DNA of 64,000 nt from Diphasiastrum complanatum. Lineage: Eukaryota > Streptophyta > Lycopodiopsida > Lycopodiales > Lycopodiaceae. The stretch's first letter is position 1. Each line of letters starts with the position of its first letter. Under the pieces are notes generated by a model. It did no database searches. It worked only from the letters and a program-made list of their open reading frames with translations, and was not told where the DNA came from. Of this stretch, positions 34,541 to 44,819 are shown piece after piece. A program made the translations under genes and the position numbers. The stretch lies in contig CM055103.1 of the NCBI GenBank assembly GCA_029204225.1, positions 52,541,145 to 52,605,144 of the forward strand, given 5' to 3'.

Positions 34541-34806
34541 CTTGTTACAATATACACACGTAGGTAGGTAAAAAAATTAAGTGATACTCCAACACACCAA
34601 GCAAAAGCTTTGAAAAAAGTTGTTGTTAAATGAGAGGCTAATATGGTAGGAAAATATACAGATTCAAGGAAGGTCATCAATACACTGATATGTATTGAAA
34701 ACAGAACCGTCAGAACGAGATCTCGCAAACAGCTGACAGCTATACTATGAATTGAACGTATAAGTCTCAAGGGTGAAATGCCCATTGCATGGAGATGGAG
34801 ATTGAA
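34541..34806 (+). repeat. About 266-bp segment present only in block B
   Basis: In A, C and D the text CATGAAATGAGACATTCATG is continuous. In B about 266 bp lies between CATGAAA and TGAAATGAGAC. It begins CCTTCTTGTTACAA. No terminal inverted repeat is obvious. It may be an insertion in B or a deletion in the ancestor of the other copies. Confidence 0.6.
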
Positions 34807-35805
34807 ATGAGACATTCATGATGCCTCACAAGTCATTACCAAAAGAAATAAATATTCATTTCAGTAACCTGGTTAATTGAGTCAGTTCTGTATGATGTAA
34901 AAATTTTGCAACATTTTGAGTGTTGCTCATAGAATTATCAAGATAATAAATCAAAAGGGAACTGATTAGAGAATTGAGGTGTGATTGCCAGCCATTAACG
35001 TCTCTAATAGCAATCCATTATTAATTTACTACACGTTAAATTGCAGAATAAGGAAAAATAGAGTCATGGATTATGTCATGTATCAAATTATAAAATTGGC
35101 GTAAGTAGAGAGGCTAGCAAAAGCATTCAAGAAATAGAACAAATTAGGATTCTTGAATGAAATTGAATTCTTGATTAATGAAAAAGGCTATGAGTACAAT
35201 GGTTTAGGGCTAAGCATTGAGAATGTGCAAATTTCCCAGAATAGGGCTTGACTACTACTTGCCCGGAAGTCCATTTCAAAGCTTATGAAACTACAAAAGA
35301 GAGAGTCCAATTCATTTATGTTTTTCCTTGTTTTGTCTATAAATATAATCCTATATTTATATAAAAATAAGCTATAGATTATTGGTAGTTTATTATTTCT
35401 CCTAGACATTGTGATTACATTTAAGGAAACAGTGGACAGACCACCTTTGTCACTATTTTACAGTTGTAAAAGGAAACTTTTATGACTTCCTTCATGAGAA
35501 TGTTGTCTTAGAAAAGTAGGAATGACCATTAGAAAAAATGTGACTTTTGCCTTTAGGAAGAGTGTGATACAATAGTCAGATAAGTTGCAAAAAAAAAAAA
35601 AAAGAACTTTCACCTTGTAAGAGTGCAACACACTTGATAGTCTCATAACTCAAATTATTGTTGTCTTAGAAAAATATGGGTAGCTAAGTACACAAAGAGC
35701 ACATGGTAGCTTTCCCACCAAATTTTTGCCTCAACATCCACTCTATGACTAGTTGCAACATCCGATGAGCTTCAACTAGAGCATAGCTTGAGAGTATTCT
35801 CCTTT

Positions 35806-36418
35806 GATGCTCTTGACTAGCTCCAACTTGCAATTGCCACCTTTCCTTTTGTGTAGTTGAAGCCCTTTGAGATGATCCTCTTGATCTTCCACTTGAACAT
35901 CAAAGTAAGTTCCTAATACCTTTTTTTTCAGATCCATTGGTTGAATGAAAACCATGGAAATCAACATCCACTTGCATAGCATCATCTCCACAACAAGATT
36001 CACCAAAACATGTGAGAAAAGCAAAATGACTCACTTCCACTTGTGATGTTGTTGTAGAAAAACCTCTTGCTTGAAGCCTATATTCCTCATTCACCAAGAT
36101 CTCTTGAAAATACACCATGCTTGGAAAAGTTCTTTAGCTTTGAACAAGATTAGCGTAGCCATCTACAACAACGTCACAAGTGGATGTGACTCATTTTGTT
36201 TTTCTCACATGTTTTGGTGAATCTTCTTGTGTAGATGATGCTATGGAAGTGGATGTTGATTTTCACAATTTTCAAGCAACCAATGGATCTAGAAAAAAAA
36301 AGTATTAGGAACTTACTTTGATGTTCAAGTGGAAGATCAAGAGGTTCATCTCAAAGGGCTTCAATCACACAAAAGGAAAGGTGGCAATTTGGAGCTAGTC
36401 AAGAGCATCAAAGAAGAG
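35806..36418. repeat. Long hairpin: inverted repeat with about 255-bp arms and a 100-bp loop
   Basis: Left arm (about 35,806-36,056, read on minus) and right arm (about 36,160-36,418, plus) align closely. Both read CTACAACAAC.TCACAAGTGGA, then CTCACATGTTTTGGTGAATCT, then GTGGATGTTGATTT, then AGGAACTTACTTTGATGTTCAAGTGGAAGATCAAGAGG, then CTCAAAGGGCTTCAA, then GAGCTAGTCAAGAGCATCAAAG. The arms differ at scattered bases and one 6-bp indel. In each arm a short frame reads TYFDVQVEDQE; I do not recognise it. A transcript would fold into long double-stranded RNA. Confidence 0.8.
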
Positions 36419-36611
36419 TCAATTGGAAAAGATGTTTTGGAGACTCAAGTAAGGTCAAAGGAGCATAAAGGAAGTGTTCTTCAAGTTTACTTTACTTATT
36501 CTATCTCATGTTTGAGCAATTTCATGCGAATGTGTGCAAATTGTCAAGATATGGTAAAACTAGCTACATTGGTTTGCATCATTTTGATGTTGGAGTTGTA
36601 CTAGCATTCTT

Positions 36612-36890
36612 GGCTGGTTTTGCTGATGAAAATGATGATAAAAGATGCAAGGCATGGCATGATCACTGACTACACAAGAAAGATCTTCGATCAGGAGATC
36701 TAGTCCTCATGTATAAAACTAAGGCGATCAAGGGAAAGTTGATGTTCACAGGCAAAGGCTCGTTCTGAGTAAAAGAGATCCTCAGTCATGGAGCCGTGAA
36801 ACTTGAACAGTTAGATGGGATGCCATTCAATACCCCCATCAATGGTAGTCGACTTCACAAGTACTAGCCACCTCAGTGAAATAGATCCAA
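36612..36890 (+). pseudogene. Ty3 integrase C-terminal fragment
   Basis: Plus-strand frame: RKKELR-like KKDLRSGDLVLMYKTKAIKG, then KEILSHGAVKLEQLDG, then INGSRLHKY. It is interrupted by at least three stops. The GDLVL and NGSRL signatures belong to the C-terminal end of plant Ty3 pol. No other part of the element is adjacent. Confidence 0.65.
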
Positions 36891-37700
36891 GGGGTGGATG
36901 ACGCATACAATGATCAGATCAAACCTCATCGAAGTCATCCCAGCCAGATCTAATGAAATCAAGCCAAGATTTAGATAAGATCTAGTCAGATCAAGCAAAA
37001 TCCACCAAATTTTAACAAAATCAGGCAAGATCCGGACAGATCAAGGAAGATCTGATAAGATCCAAGTGGAATCCAGATTCAGATAGGATCCAAAGGGTAG
37101 TCGGTCATTAGATAATAACAATCAGCCACATCCTTGCAAATCATATACGACAATTTTGAGAAAAAAAACAGCAAAATGGAGGTAAAAATCATTTAAACTG
37201 ATGAATCAATTACCAATTGTCCATCAAAACTCTCGAAGAGCTCTCCATAGTCAGATCTGACTTGGATGCACAAGTATACCAGTCTACAAGAGCTAGGAAT
37301 CAAAGAATCTCAAGAGCTCACCAAAAAAAAACCAAAAAATAGCACTTTTTCCATGATTTTTTGAGATCCCTTGGAAACTAACTCTTGGGACTTTGTCAGT
37401 CACTAAATTTGACTCAGATATATCTATAAAAATCTTCGCGAGAGTTACTGATAGAAAAATCATCAAAATTGAGTGTCTGCGAGGGTTCACAGATTCAAAA
37501 ATTAATTAACCTTCGCAGGGCATCAAGATCTGCAAAGCAACCTTCATAGAGGCATAAATGGAATCAGAGCAGTGAAATTAGCTGGCCTACATGGTCTGAT
37601 CTTGAAAATCCAACATCTGGAGCAAGTTGTGTGAGAGTTGAACCTTTGCAGACAGGCTAAGTCAAATCACCTTCTAAACCTTCGCAAACTTCACTAAGGT
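36891..37700. other. Non-coding, AGATC-rich degenerate sequence
   Basis: Dense imperfect repeats of (A/T)CAAG(A/C)(A/C)AGATC between 36,920 and 37,080. At 37,430-37,690 the phrase (A)ACCTTCGCA recurs. This is possibly the LTR of the adjacent Ty3 fragment. No ORF is recognised. Confidence 0.4.
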
Positions 37701-37711
37701 CTTAGAATATT

Positions 37712-38780
37712 GTACCATGCAGATGGAAGTATAGCAAAGCACAAAGCAAGATTGGTGATTAAAGGGTATGCACAAAGTAAAGGGATCGACTATGAGGAGA
37801 CCTTTGTGCCAGTATGTAAGTGGAATACTCTACATCTACTTGTTGCTTTAGCTTCACATTTTGGTTGGCCTTTGCATTAGATGGATGTGAAATCTGCTTT
37901 TCTAAATGGTGAGTTAGAAGAAGAGGTGTTCATGGATCAACCTGGCTTGAAGAAAGCATTTCATGATTTTAAGTAGGCACCACGTGCATGGTATAGTATG
38001 ATTGATGCCTATTTTCGTTCTAAGGGGATGGTGAGAACACATTCTGATCCAAATCTTTATGTCTTATTCTTTGATGGTATGGTTGCTTGGATTTTGCTAT
38101 GCTGTATAGGCAGTTAGAAGGGAGCTTGATTTACCTTACCATGACTAGACCAGGTATATGCTATGTTGTTGGTAGTGTAAGACAGTTTATGGTAGCACCT
38201 AAGGAAACACATTGGAAGGCAACTAAGCGTATTTTGCATTATGTCAAAGGCACTTCAGATTTTGGTTTGGTTTACAGGAAGCATGAGGGTTTACCTGAGT
38301 TATGTGGCTATGTGGATGCGGATTGGGGAGGTGACTTTGACGATTGTAGATCCACCACAGGGTATGTATTCCAACTTTGTGGCAATTGCTTTTCCTGGCC
38401 TAGCAAAAAGCAAAGTACAGTTGCTTTATCTACAACAGAAGCATAGTATAAGACAATGTATAGTGCAGCACGTGAAACTATATGGTTGAGGCAAATCTTG
38501 GATGAAGTTGGCATGAAACAAGAAAATCCCACAACTATACATAGCGATAGTCAGAGTGGCATTCAGCTAGCAAAGAATCCAATGTTTCATGCGACAACCA
38601 GACACATTGAGATTCAATAACACTTTATACGTGAGAGGTTGCTAAGTCATGAAATTAATGTTGTTCATTGTAGTACGGACAAACAACTAGCTGATATTTT
38701 CACTAAGCCACTTGTTAGATAAAAGTTTGATAAGTTTAGATCAAAGCTTTCTATACTTAAAGTTTGCTGACTTTAAAGCT
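37712..38780 (+). pseudogene. Copia RT-RNase H, with the active-site segment deleted
   Basis: The RT start reads AKHKARLVIKGYAQSKGIDY, then FVPVCKWNTLHLLVALA, DVKSAFLNGELEEEVFMDQP and RAWYSMIDAYFRSKGM. The sequence then jumps at about 38,090 to MLYRQLEGSLIYLTMTRP, so the YVDD box is missing. RNase H follows: CGYVDADWGGDFDDCRSTTG, STVALSTTEA, IHSDSQSGIQLAKNP and DKQLADIFTKPL. There are stops at 37,880, 37,975, 38,446 and later. A purine tract (TTTAAGGGAGAGAG) at 38,814 marks the 3' end. Some LTR sequence probably follows. Confidence 0.8.
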
Positions 38781-38825
38781 ATGTATATGATTGTATAAAA
38801 AGTAGACTCTACTTTAAGGGAGAGA

Positions 38826-39060
38826 GTTAGAATTAAAGTAGAATCATTGTGTGATTGTACTGTGGGCCCTATCAGTCGATAAGGATTAGCTGGCCTCGTC
38901 ATGAGGCGAGTCAACGGGACACGCGTCCCGTCAACGGCAACCTAAACCATGCATGGGTTGCTTGAGTGAAGAACTGTATGTACAGTGTATTTTCATTTTG
39001 AGAAATATAGTTGCTATATGAGCTTGGTGTGTAGAGTGTTTTTTGGTCTATGTTACTGTG
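38826..39060 (+). repeat. Possible Copia 3' LTR remnant
   Basis: Begins TTAGAATTAAAGTAGAATC right after the polypurine tract. It probably ends near 39,060, where gene B similarity begins. Borders are approximate. Confidence 0.35.
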
Positions 39061-39480
39061 TGTAGCATGATCTGTGTTCATGTTCGAATCAAATTCTAAG
39101 TTTAATGTCTTTGGATCTCTTGCTAAATGCCATTCTATGTTGAAAGTGCCAATTCCAGGAATATTGAGTAGAACTCCCTCCATGTGATTTTTTATGGTGG
39201 CAGAATATGACGTTCTATTAAATATCCATGAGAGAATGTCATGGCTCTTTCATCACCTATAAGAGAAAACAAACACGTGATTTAGCATCATAATATTACC
39301 ACATAAAATATTTACCAAATGAAATCCATATTAAAATGATTAAATCATTTGCCAACACCTTTGAAGGACATTCCACCAATTCGCCACTACATCCATGTTC
39401 TTCCATGCTTGATGATGACCTTTGATTTGAAAGTCACCATTTGCATGAAGATGGTTTCACCATGTGGTAAGATTAACAAT
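39060..39480 (-). pseudogene. Gene B copy 4 (central part), decayed
   Basis: Minus strand: HANGDFQIKG with WWNVLQRCW (matching copy 1's MNGALSQ ... DIWWLAAF). After an intron-like gap it reads HDILSWIFNRTSY, IKNHMEGVLLN and GTFNIEWHLARDPKTLNLEF. Copy 1 has HDILLWIFSRTSY, IKDHMDGGLLN and DFNVEWHLASDLKTLK in the same order across the same exon junction. The frame is broken and the rest of the gene is absent. Confidence 0.6.
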
Positions 39481-39540
39481 CTACAATGTTAGTTATTTAC
39501 TCATCCACCTGCTTTGTGATGACAATTCACTCTTGAGCCG

Positions 39541-40455
39541 TACAATTCCGACGATGTATATAGATTGCGGCAAGAGTTGATCAAAAATTTTGTACAAAAT
39601 GGCTTAGCTTTTGTGCCAGAGCTTGAAGGCGCTGTAAAGAAGCCTGCTCTTACCCTACAATCCTTTCAAGTTGTTGAGGATGCAGAGCTTATTTTATATG
39701 ATCAGAGAGGCATAGATGTCCTTCCTAATATAGAGGAAGACGAAATTACAAGACAAGAGATTACTGCCATGACAGCTCCTGATACTAATATAGAAAATAA
39801 AGATAAAGTTACTGAATAGGATTTCAATTGTAATCGTGTATATAATAGCATCTAGATAAGGAGCCAAAATCTTACATGTAAACAACCTATTGAAATATGT
39901 CTTGTAGTGACCAATGTAATTACCAACCCCGGATTCAACAAGGAAGGCATGCAAGTTAGAATCAAAAGTATTAGAAGATGAGGCGGCCATATCTAAACTA
40001 TAAATAGTAGCCTCGAGTATCGCTATGACGCGAGATGGACGGAAGCTACAAGAAAATCAGGCAGTCCTTGTGTGATGGCGATATTGGTGACTGACCGGAT
40101 AATACAACGATGCGAGGGATGCCAGCTCGTACAGAATCTGACCTAGATTCTTGCGTGGTAGAGATACTACAAAGAACTGGAAGTGATAGCCATGAAGAAT
40201 AGTTGGCATCAATCTTAGAAAACGATCGAATAGCAAGTGAAAATGAATCCCTGAAGTAGTAGGCAATGGATGCCTTGTATGCGAAGGAGCTTTAAGCTAT
40301 GCCTAAAGAAGAGATGGAAGCCCAGAAAGCGGAATGTAGTAGGTCTACAAAAGCGAAGAGATCTGACAAGGTATATGCTAAAGAATTCAAGTTCAAAAAG
40401 TGGGTGTCTGATTGCCATTACAATTTAACATTGAATTTCAATGGCATGTGAATTA
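39541..40455 (+). pseudogene. Unrecognised two-part coding remnant in block D
   Basis: Part 1 (39,541-39,819) is open: YNSDDVYRLRQELI, then AFVPELEGAVKKPALTLQ, acidic to a stop at 39,817. Part 2 (about 40,027-40,449) reads REMDGSYKKIRQSLCDGDIG, then RTESDLDSCVVEILQRTGSD, ASILENDRIASENES, then a Lys/Glu-rich tail ending CHYNLTLNFNGM. It keeps one frame but has five stops, all TAG, TGA or TAA. About 200 bp between the parts may be an intron. The same sequence lies on the minus strand of block C (63,18x-64,000). Part 1 weakly recalls gene A exon 1 (DDVY). Function unknown. Confidence 0.4.
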
Positions 40456-43400
40456 CTAATTTCTGCCAGACTTGATAGGCTTCATTTTGGAGGATTGGAA
40501 ATCACCTCTTAAAAAGTCTGATATTATGTTTCTTTGGAATAGGCTCGATATAGGACATAAGGGCTACTTAAGATGGGCATTTTTTGTTAATCCCTTTGGT
40601 AGTGCATAATTGTATATAGGCTCAAATATTTGGTGGGAATGATTGAAATGTTTGAAGAAATTTCTTTTTATTTTAAGTTGCTTGAGTACTTGAATGTTTT
40701 ATTTTGCTGAACCTAATTGGTCATGAGGGCACTTCACATTTGACGTAAAAGTATGTAATACCCTATTACATGTGATTTTCCACAAACAATGACATAATGC
40801 AGTCAAACTTACTATCGAGACACATATCAAATGTGAAAACCATTTAATGAAGAAATATATACGGAAGCAGACATTCAAATTATTTAAATAGAATAGAGAT
40901 AGTAAATGCTACTCCTATTCATTATTCAAATGGACCAGAAAGTTTTGGGAAAGAATCAATATTGAGTCAAAGGAATATTGAAGAACTCTTGTGAGAAGCG
41001 AAGTATTTGAGAACAATTGTATAGGTTCTATTTACTATCGAACACATGAACTTAAAGGATGAACCTTAAATAAAGTTATTATTAGGCATCTATTATAAGG
41101 AACTCAATCGAATCGACTTGGGCAATTGTCAAAGAGGTGTTGATAATGGAACCAACATGCCAACATGCCTTTCTACATGTGTAATTCTTATTGCTTCTCA
41201 AGGACACGTAATCAAAAATCCACTTGATCCATTGGTTGTAATAAATTAAATATATGAAAATAGAACATACGTACTGTATCATCTAACAGACACGACCACC
41301 TTCATGACATACCTATATGTAATAGAACACTTCACCGATTCTCTGCCAAGTTACTGAGTTACCAAGTTTGAGAGAATAGAGAATTGAGTCGATTATTTGA
41401 GTCTTCAACATTCCTCTCTTTCTACCTTATGTGCTGAGTGTATGTGATTGTAGTCTTGCATGTTCAAAGATTGTTTGTAACTAATAACTTTAGTCAGACA
41501 CATAGTTCAATTGTTGTTGTATTGTATGTATGATAAATCTTTCTAGGCTAATCAACATATCTGAACAATCTAATTGCTTGGTCTGTTCATTGGTTATGTC
41601 CTTCATTGTGATCAAGACATTCAAAATCACTCTTCCATACTAATACTTATAATTGATTGAATGATATTCTAAAGGAACAATGATGTTGATGTAATTAAAT
41701 GCAGCATATGTATTATCGCATGTGTTTACTCAAACAATCAAGACTTGAGATCACTTGTTCGTTCTGAATAAGAGATAGTCAATTGTTGAGGACTGATAAT
41801 CGAGATTTCATCTAATTGTTCTAAGAATATTGTGAGAAATTCTTTGTCTAATTTACTGATGCAGTGATTAATGTCCTTGTGTGACAAGCTTTGTTTGATG
41901 CACAGTTCGATACATTGAACTGGCCGATAAGTCTAATGTTTTTTATAAGTTTGAAGTGAATATGTTCGATATGAGATTATCTAAATCAGCTCTCGAACGG
42001 TTTACCAAATTCATAATACAATTTAATTGGTGATACTGGTTGCCAATTCAATTGAATGTTTGTCTTCAACCAGATTTGTTAAACAAAGCTCATTAAAAAC
42101 AATATCATCTACAATTAACTGAATAAGTTATTTATTTGGGGTTCGACAATCTTATATACTACACTCAAATCTACTTTATCTGATAGGTATGCTACGACAT
42201 GCTCAACCAGCGGGTTGTCATATTTAGTCTTGTTGACACTGACATTCGGGACGTGTGTGGTGTGCAAGGAGGATTGCCGTCCAATACTCTCAAGTTGTGC
42301 CGGTGGTTGATGCAACCAGTGATAGAGTGGATGGTGAGGCAAAAGTTAGGTAGGAAAGCTACCATGTGCTCTTTGTGTACTTAGCTACCCATATTTTTCT
42401 AAGACAGCAATTATTTGAGTTATGCAACTATCAAGTGTGTTGCACTCTTACTTTTTTTCTTTTCTTCTAATGGTCATTTCTATTTTTCTAAAGTAGCCAT
42501 TAGGCAACTTATCTAACTATTGTATCACACTCTTCCTAAAGGCAAAAGTCACATTTTTTCTAATGGTCATTCCTACTTTTCTAAGACAACATTTGTTACA
42601 TTTATGTGATGATAAGGTCTATCAAATGTCTCATGAAGGAAGTCATAAAAGTTTCCTTTTACAACTATAAAATAGGGACAAAGGTGGTCTATCCACTCTT
42701 TCCTTAACAATGTCTAGGAGAAATAAACTACCAATAATCTATAGTTTATTTTTATATAAATATAGGATTATAATATTGATACACAAAAAAAACGAAGCAA
42801 GGAAAAACATCAACGAATTGGACTCTCTCTTTTGTAGTTTCATAAGCTTTGAAGCTGACTTCTGGGCAAGACGTAATCTGGCCCTACTTTGAGAAATTTG
42901 CACACGGCCAATGCTTGAGCCCTAAACCATTGTACTCATAGCCTTTTTCAGTAATCAAGAATTCAAGAATCCTATTTTGTTCTATTTCTTGAATGCTTTT
43001 GCTAGCCTCTCTACTTATGCCTATTTCATATTTTGATACAGGACATAATCCATGATTCTTTATTTCCTTATTCTGCATTTTATCGTGTTTGCTACTAGGT
43101 AAATTGATATAGGCTTGCTATCAGAGACGTTAATCGCTGGCAATGACAACTGAATTCTCTAATCAATTCCCTTTTGCTTTATTATCTTGATAATTCTATG
43201 AGCAACACTCAAAATGTTGCGAAATTTTTACGTCATACAGAACTGATCAAGTAATCACCAGGTTACTCAAATGAATATTTATTTTGGTAATGACTTGTGA
43301 GGCTTCATGAATGTCTCATTTCATGTTTGTCAGGTTAGTCCTTGTTAAACTCAACTTGCCTTACGTCAACCAGACGATGATCCCAGTTTTACATTTTATT

Positions 43401-43628
43401 ATTCTATGATTCAGTGTAATATGATATTTGTAATTCCAATAGCCGATACGAGAGAGGCAGACAGATCTGGGATACACGTTGTGATAACATTGTTTGCTCC
43501 TTATAAATAAACTAGGAATCTGTAAAAAGCATACACAATGATCATAAACTGAGGTAATGTGGCAAACTTCACATAGCCATCCTTATTCTAAGCTAAATAC
43601 CATATATATGCTTACCTGAAGACTTATA
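39627..43628 (-). repeat. Duplicated block D: inverted 3' flank without the dioxygenase gene
   Basis: The reverse complement matches block C from 59,985 to 64,000 and block A from 24,777 to 27,942. The inner border (43,628) falls about 140 bp downstream of where the dioxygenase stop codon would be, at AAGTCTTCAG. The outer border lies left of 39,627, because block C reaches the window edge. D shares with A a roughly 40-bp deletion near 43,435, and shares with C the segment GAAAGAGAGGAATGTTGAAGAC that A lacks. Confidence 0.85.
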
Positions 43629-44110
43629 TGCTTACTTGTGTCACGTGTTCATTCGTTTGCTCGACAACACGTGTCACTCTCGCATTAGATCGTACAAATC
43701 CCACATGTGTAATGTGACAGGGTGACACGTGTCGCTCTCGCATTTGTCTGTACAACTCCCACACGTGTGACAGGACGTTCTTTTGCACGTGCGAACCGCA
43801 ATATAAAATCACAAACTTTGATGAATTTTTTTTACATTTTTTTTAGGCTTTGCATATTGCACTTGTGCGCGTCCTTCACAATCGAGATTCCTCCTACCAC
43901 CTTCCATGCGCACAGGTCCGATACGTCTGCCTATGTGTCACTTGATATCGCACTTGTGCGTCTTTCCTCAAAACTAATCGTTCTCTCTGATATTCGGCTC
44001 GCACAGGTCTGATATACCGTACATTCTGTCCGTACATATCGGTCCTCTACAAGTTCTTTATCATCCCTCCCTGTCATCCTAACCGTCATGCACAAGTCCG
44101 CTATCACATA
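43629..44110. repeat. Repeat field upstream of the histone pseudogene, transposon-like
   Basis: Two tandem copies of about 60 bp (ACGTGTC(A/G)CTCTCGCATT...TGTACAA(A/C)TCCCACA(T/C)GTGT) start at 43,668 and 43,727. Further on, GCACTTGTGCG occurs twice (43,859 and 43,952), and GCACA(G/A)GTC(C/T)G(A/C)TA three times (about 43,911, 44,001 and 44,087). Palindromes such as CACACGTGTG are frequent. Such motifs are typical of subterminal regions of TIR transposons, but no terminus was defined. Confidence 0.5.
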
Positions 44111-44120
44111 GTACACGTCC

Positions 44121-44819
44121 ATGGATAGCAGAAAGCAGACAAGGAGGGACTTCTTCTCTCCTGGCTCATCCTCATCCCCTGCGGTTGCCATCACACCACC
44201 CGCTAGACCTAGAACGCGCAACCGTAGCAGGGGGCTCTTTGAGATATGCAAGTATCAGAGATCAATAGCTCTATTGATCCCAAGAGCTCCATTCTACCGT
44301 GCTGTCCAAAACATAGCAAGAAATGATCTCCGACAGCTGGTTAGATTCACACCCAGTGCTTTGTAGTGCCTTCAGGAGGCTGTTGATTACATTAGCCTTT
44401 TTTTTTAGGATTCTTTTTTGCTTGCCATCCATTCCAAGAGCGTTACCATAATGCCCAAGGATTTTTAGCTCTTGAAGATGATGAGGGATAGGTATTGTAG
44501 GTTACATATATCTCAGCCTGCTGCTTCTAGACCAACTCATGTCGATAGGACTGATCTTCCTACGAAGCGTCCTAGGAAGCAGATAGCCCCCAAGTGTGCT
44601 CCTAAGAAAGTGAGGCCTAACCCTTCAGATTCTGTGAAGCCTAACCCGAAATCCATTGTAGATAACACTGTTGTTGATAATGTTGTAAATATAGCTACCT
44701 CTGCTTTGGATACCCCTTCAATTGTTGTAGATACTACACATCCGCCTCCTCCTCCTCCTCCAAATTTTTATACATATAGAGATTCGGATCTTTTTTTGCA
44801 TGCCTATGGTTTGATCTAA
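44121..44819 (+). pseudogene. Histone H3-like (CENH3-like) gene copy with C-terminal extension and three in-frame TAG codons
   Basis: One reading frame runs from ATG 44,121 to TGA 44,817, broken only by TAG at 44,364, 44,406 and 44,466. Residues 1-36 are a Ser/Pro/Arg-rich tail unlike canonical H3. The histone fold follows: LFEICKYQRSIALLIPRAPF (alpha-N/alpha-1), a loop-1 region one residue longer than canonical H3 (IARNDLRQLVRFTPSAL), CLQEA...LFF..DSFLLAIHSK and VTIMPKDF. LLIPRAPFY in place of canonical LLIRKLPFQ, the divergent tail and the longer loop point to a centromeric H3 (CENH3) type. No intron interrupts the fold. About 104 residues follow it, Lys/Pro-rich with a run of seven prolines; I do not recognise them. 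Probably a retrocopy or a captured fragment. Confidence 0.7.

Larger units (their letters stand above)
30450..35758 (+). repeat. Duplicated block B (dioxygenase gene with flanks)
   Basis: Its left part (30,450-31,900) matches only block C (56,137-57,610). From 31,906 it also matches A. Homology to C stops at about 35,758 (TAGTTGCA), shortly before the left hairpin arm. B is the most diverged copy in exons and flanks and has an extra segment at 34,541-34,806. Confidence 0.85.

Noticed and set aside
36891-37080. AGATC-rich degenerate repeats as a possible CRISPR-like or regulatory array
   Set aside because: Irregular spacing, eukaryotic context and adjacency to a Ty3 fragment suggest LTR low-complexity sequence.
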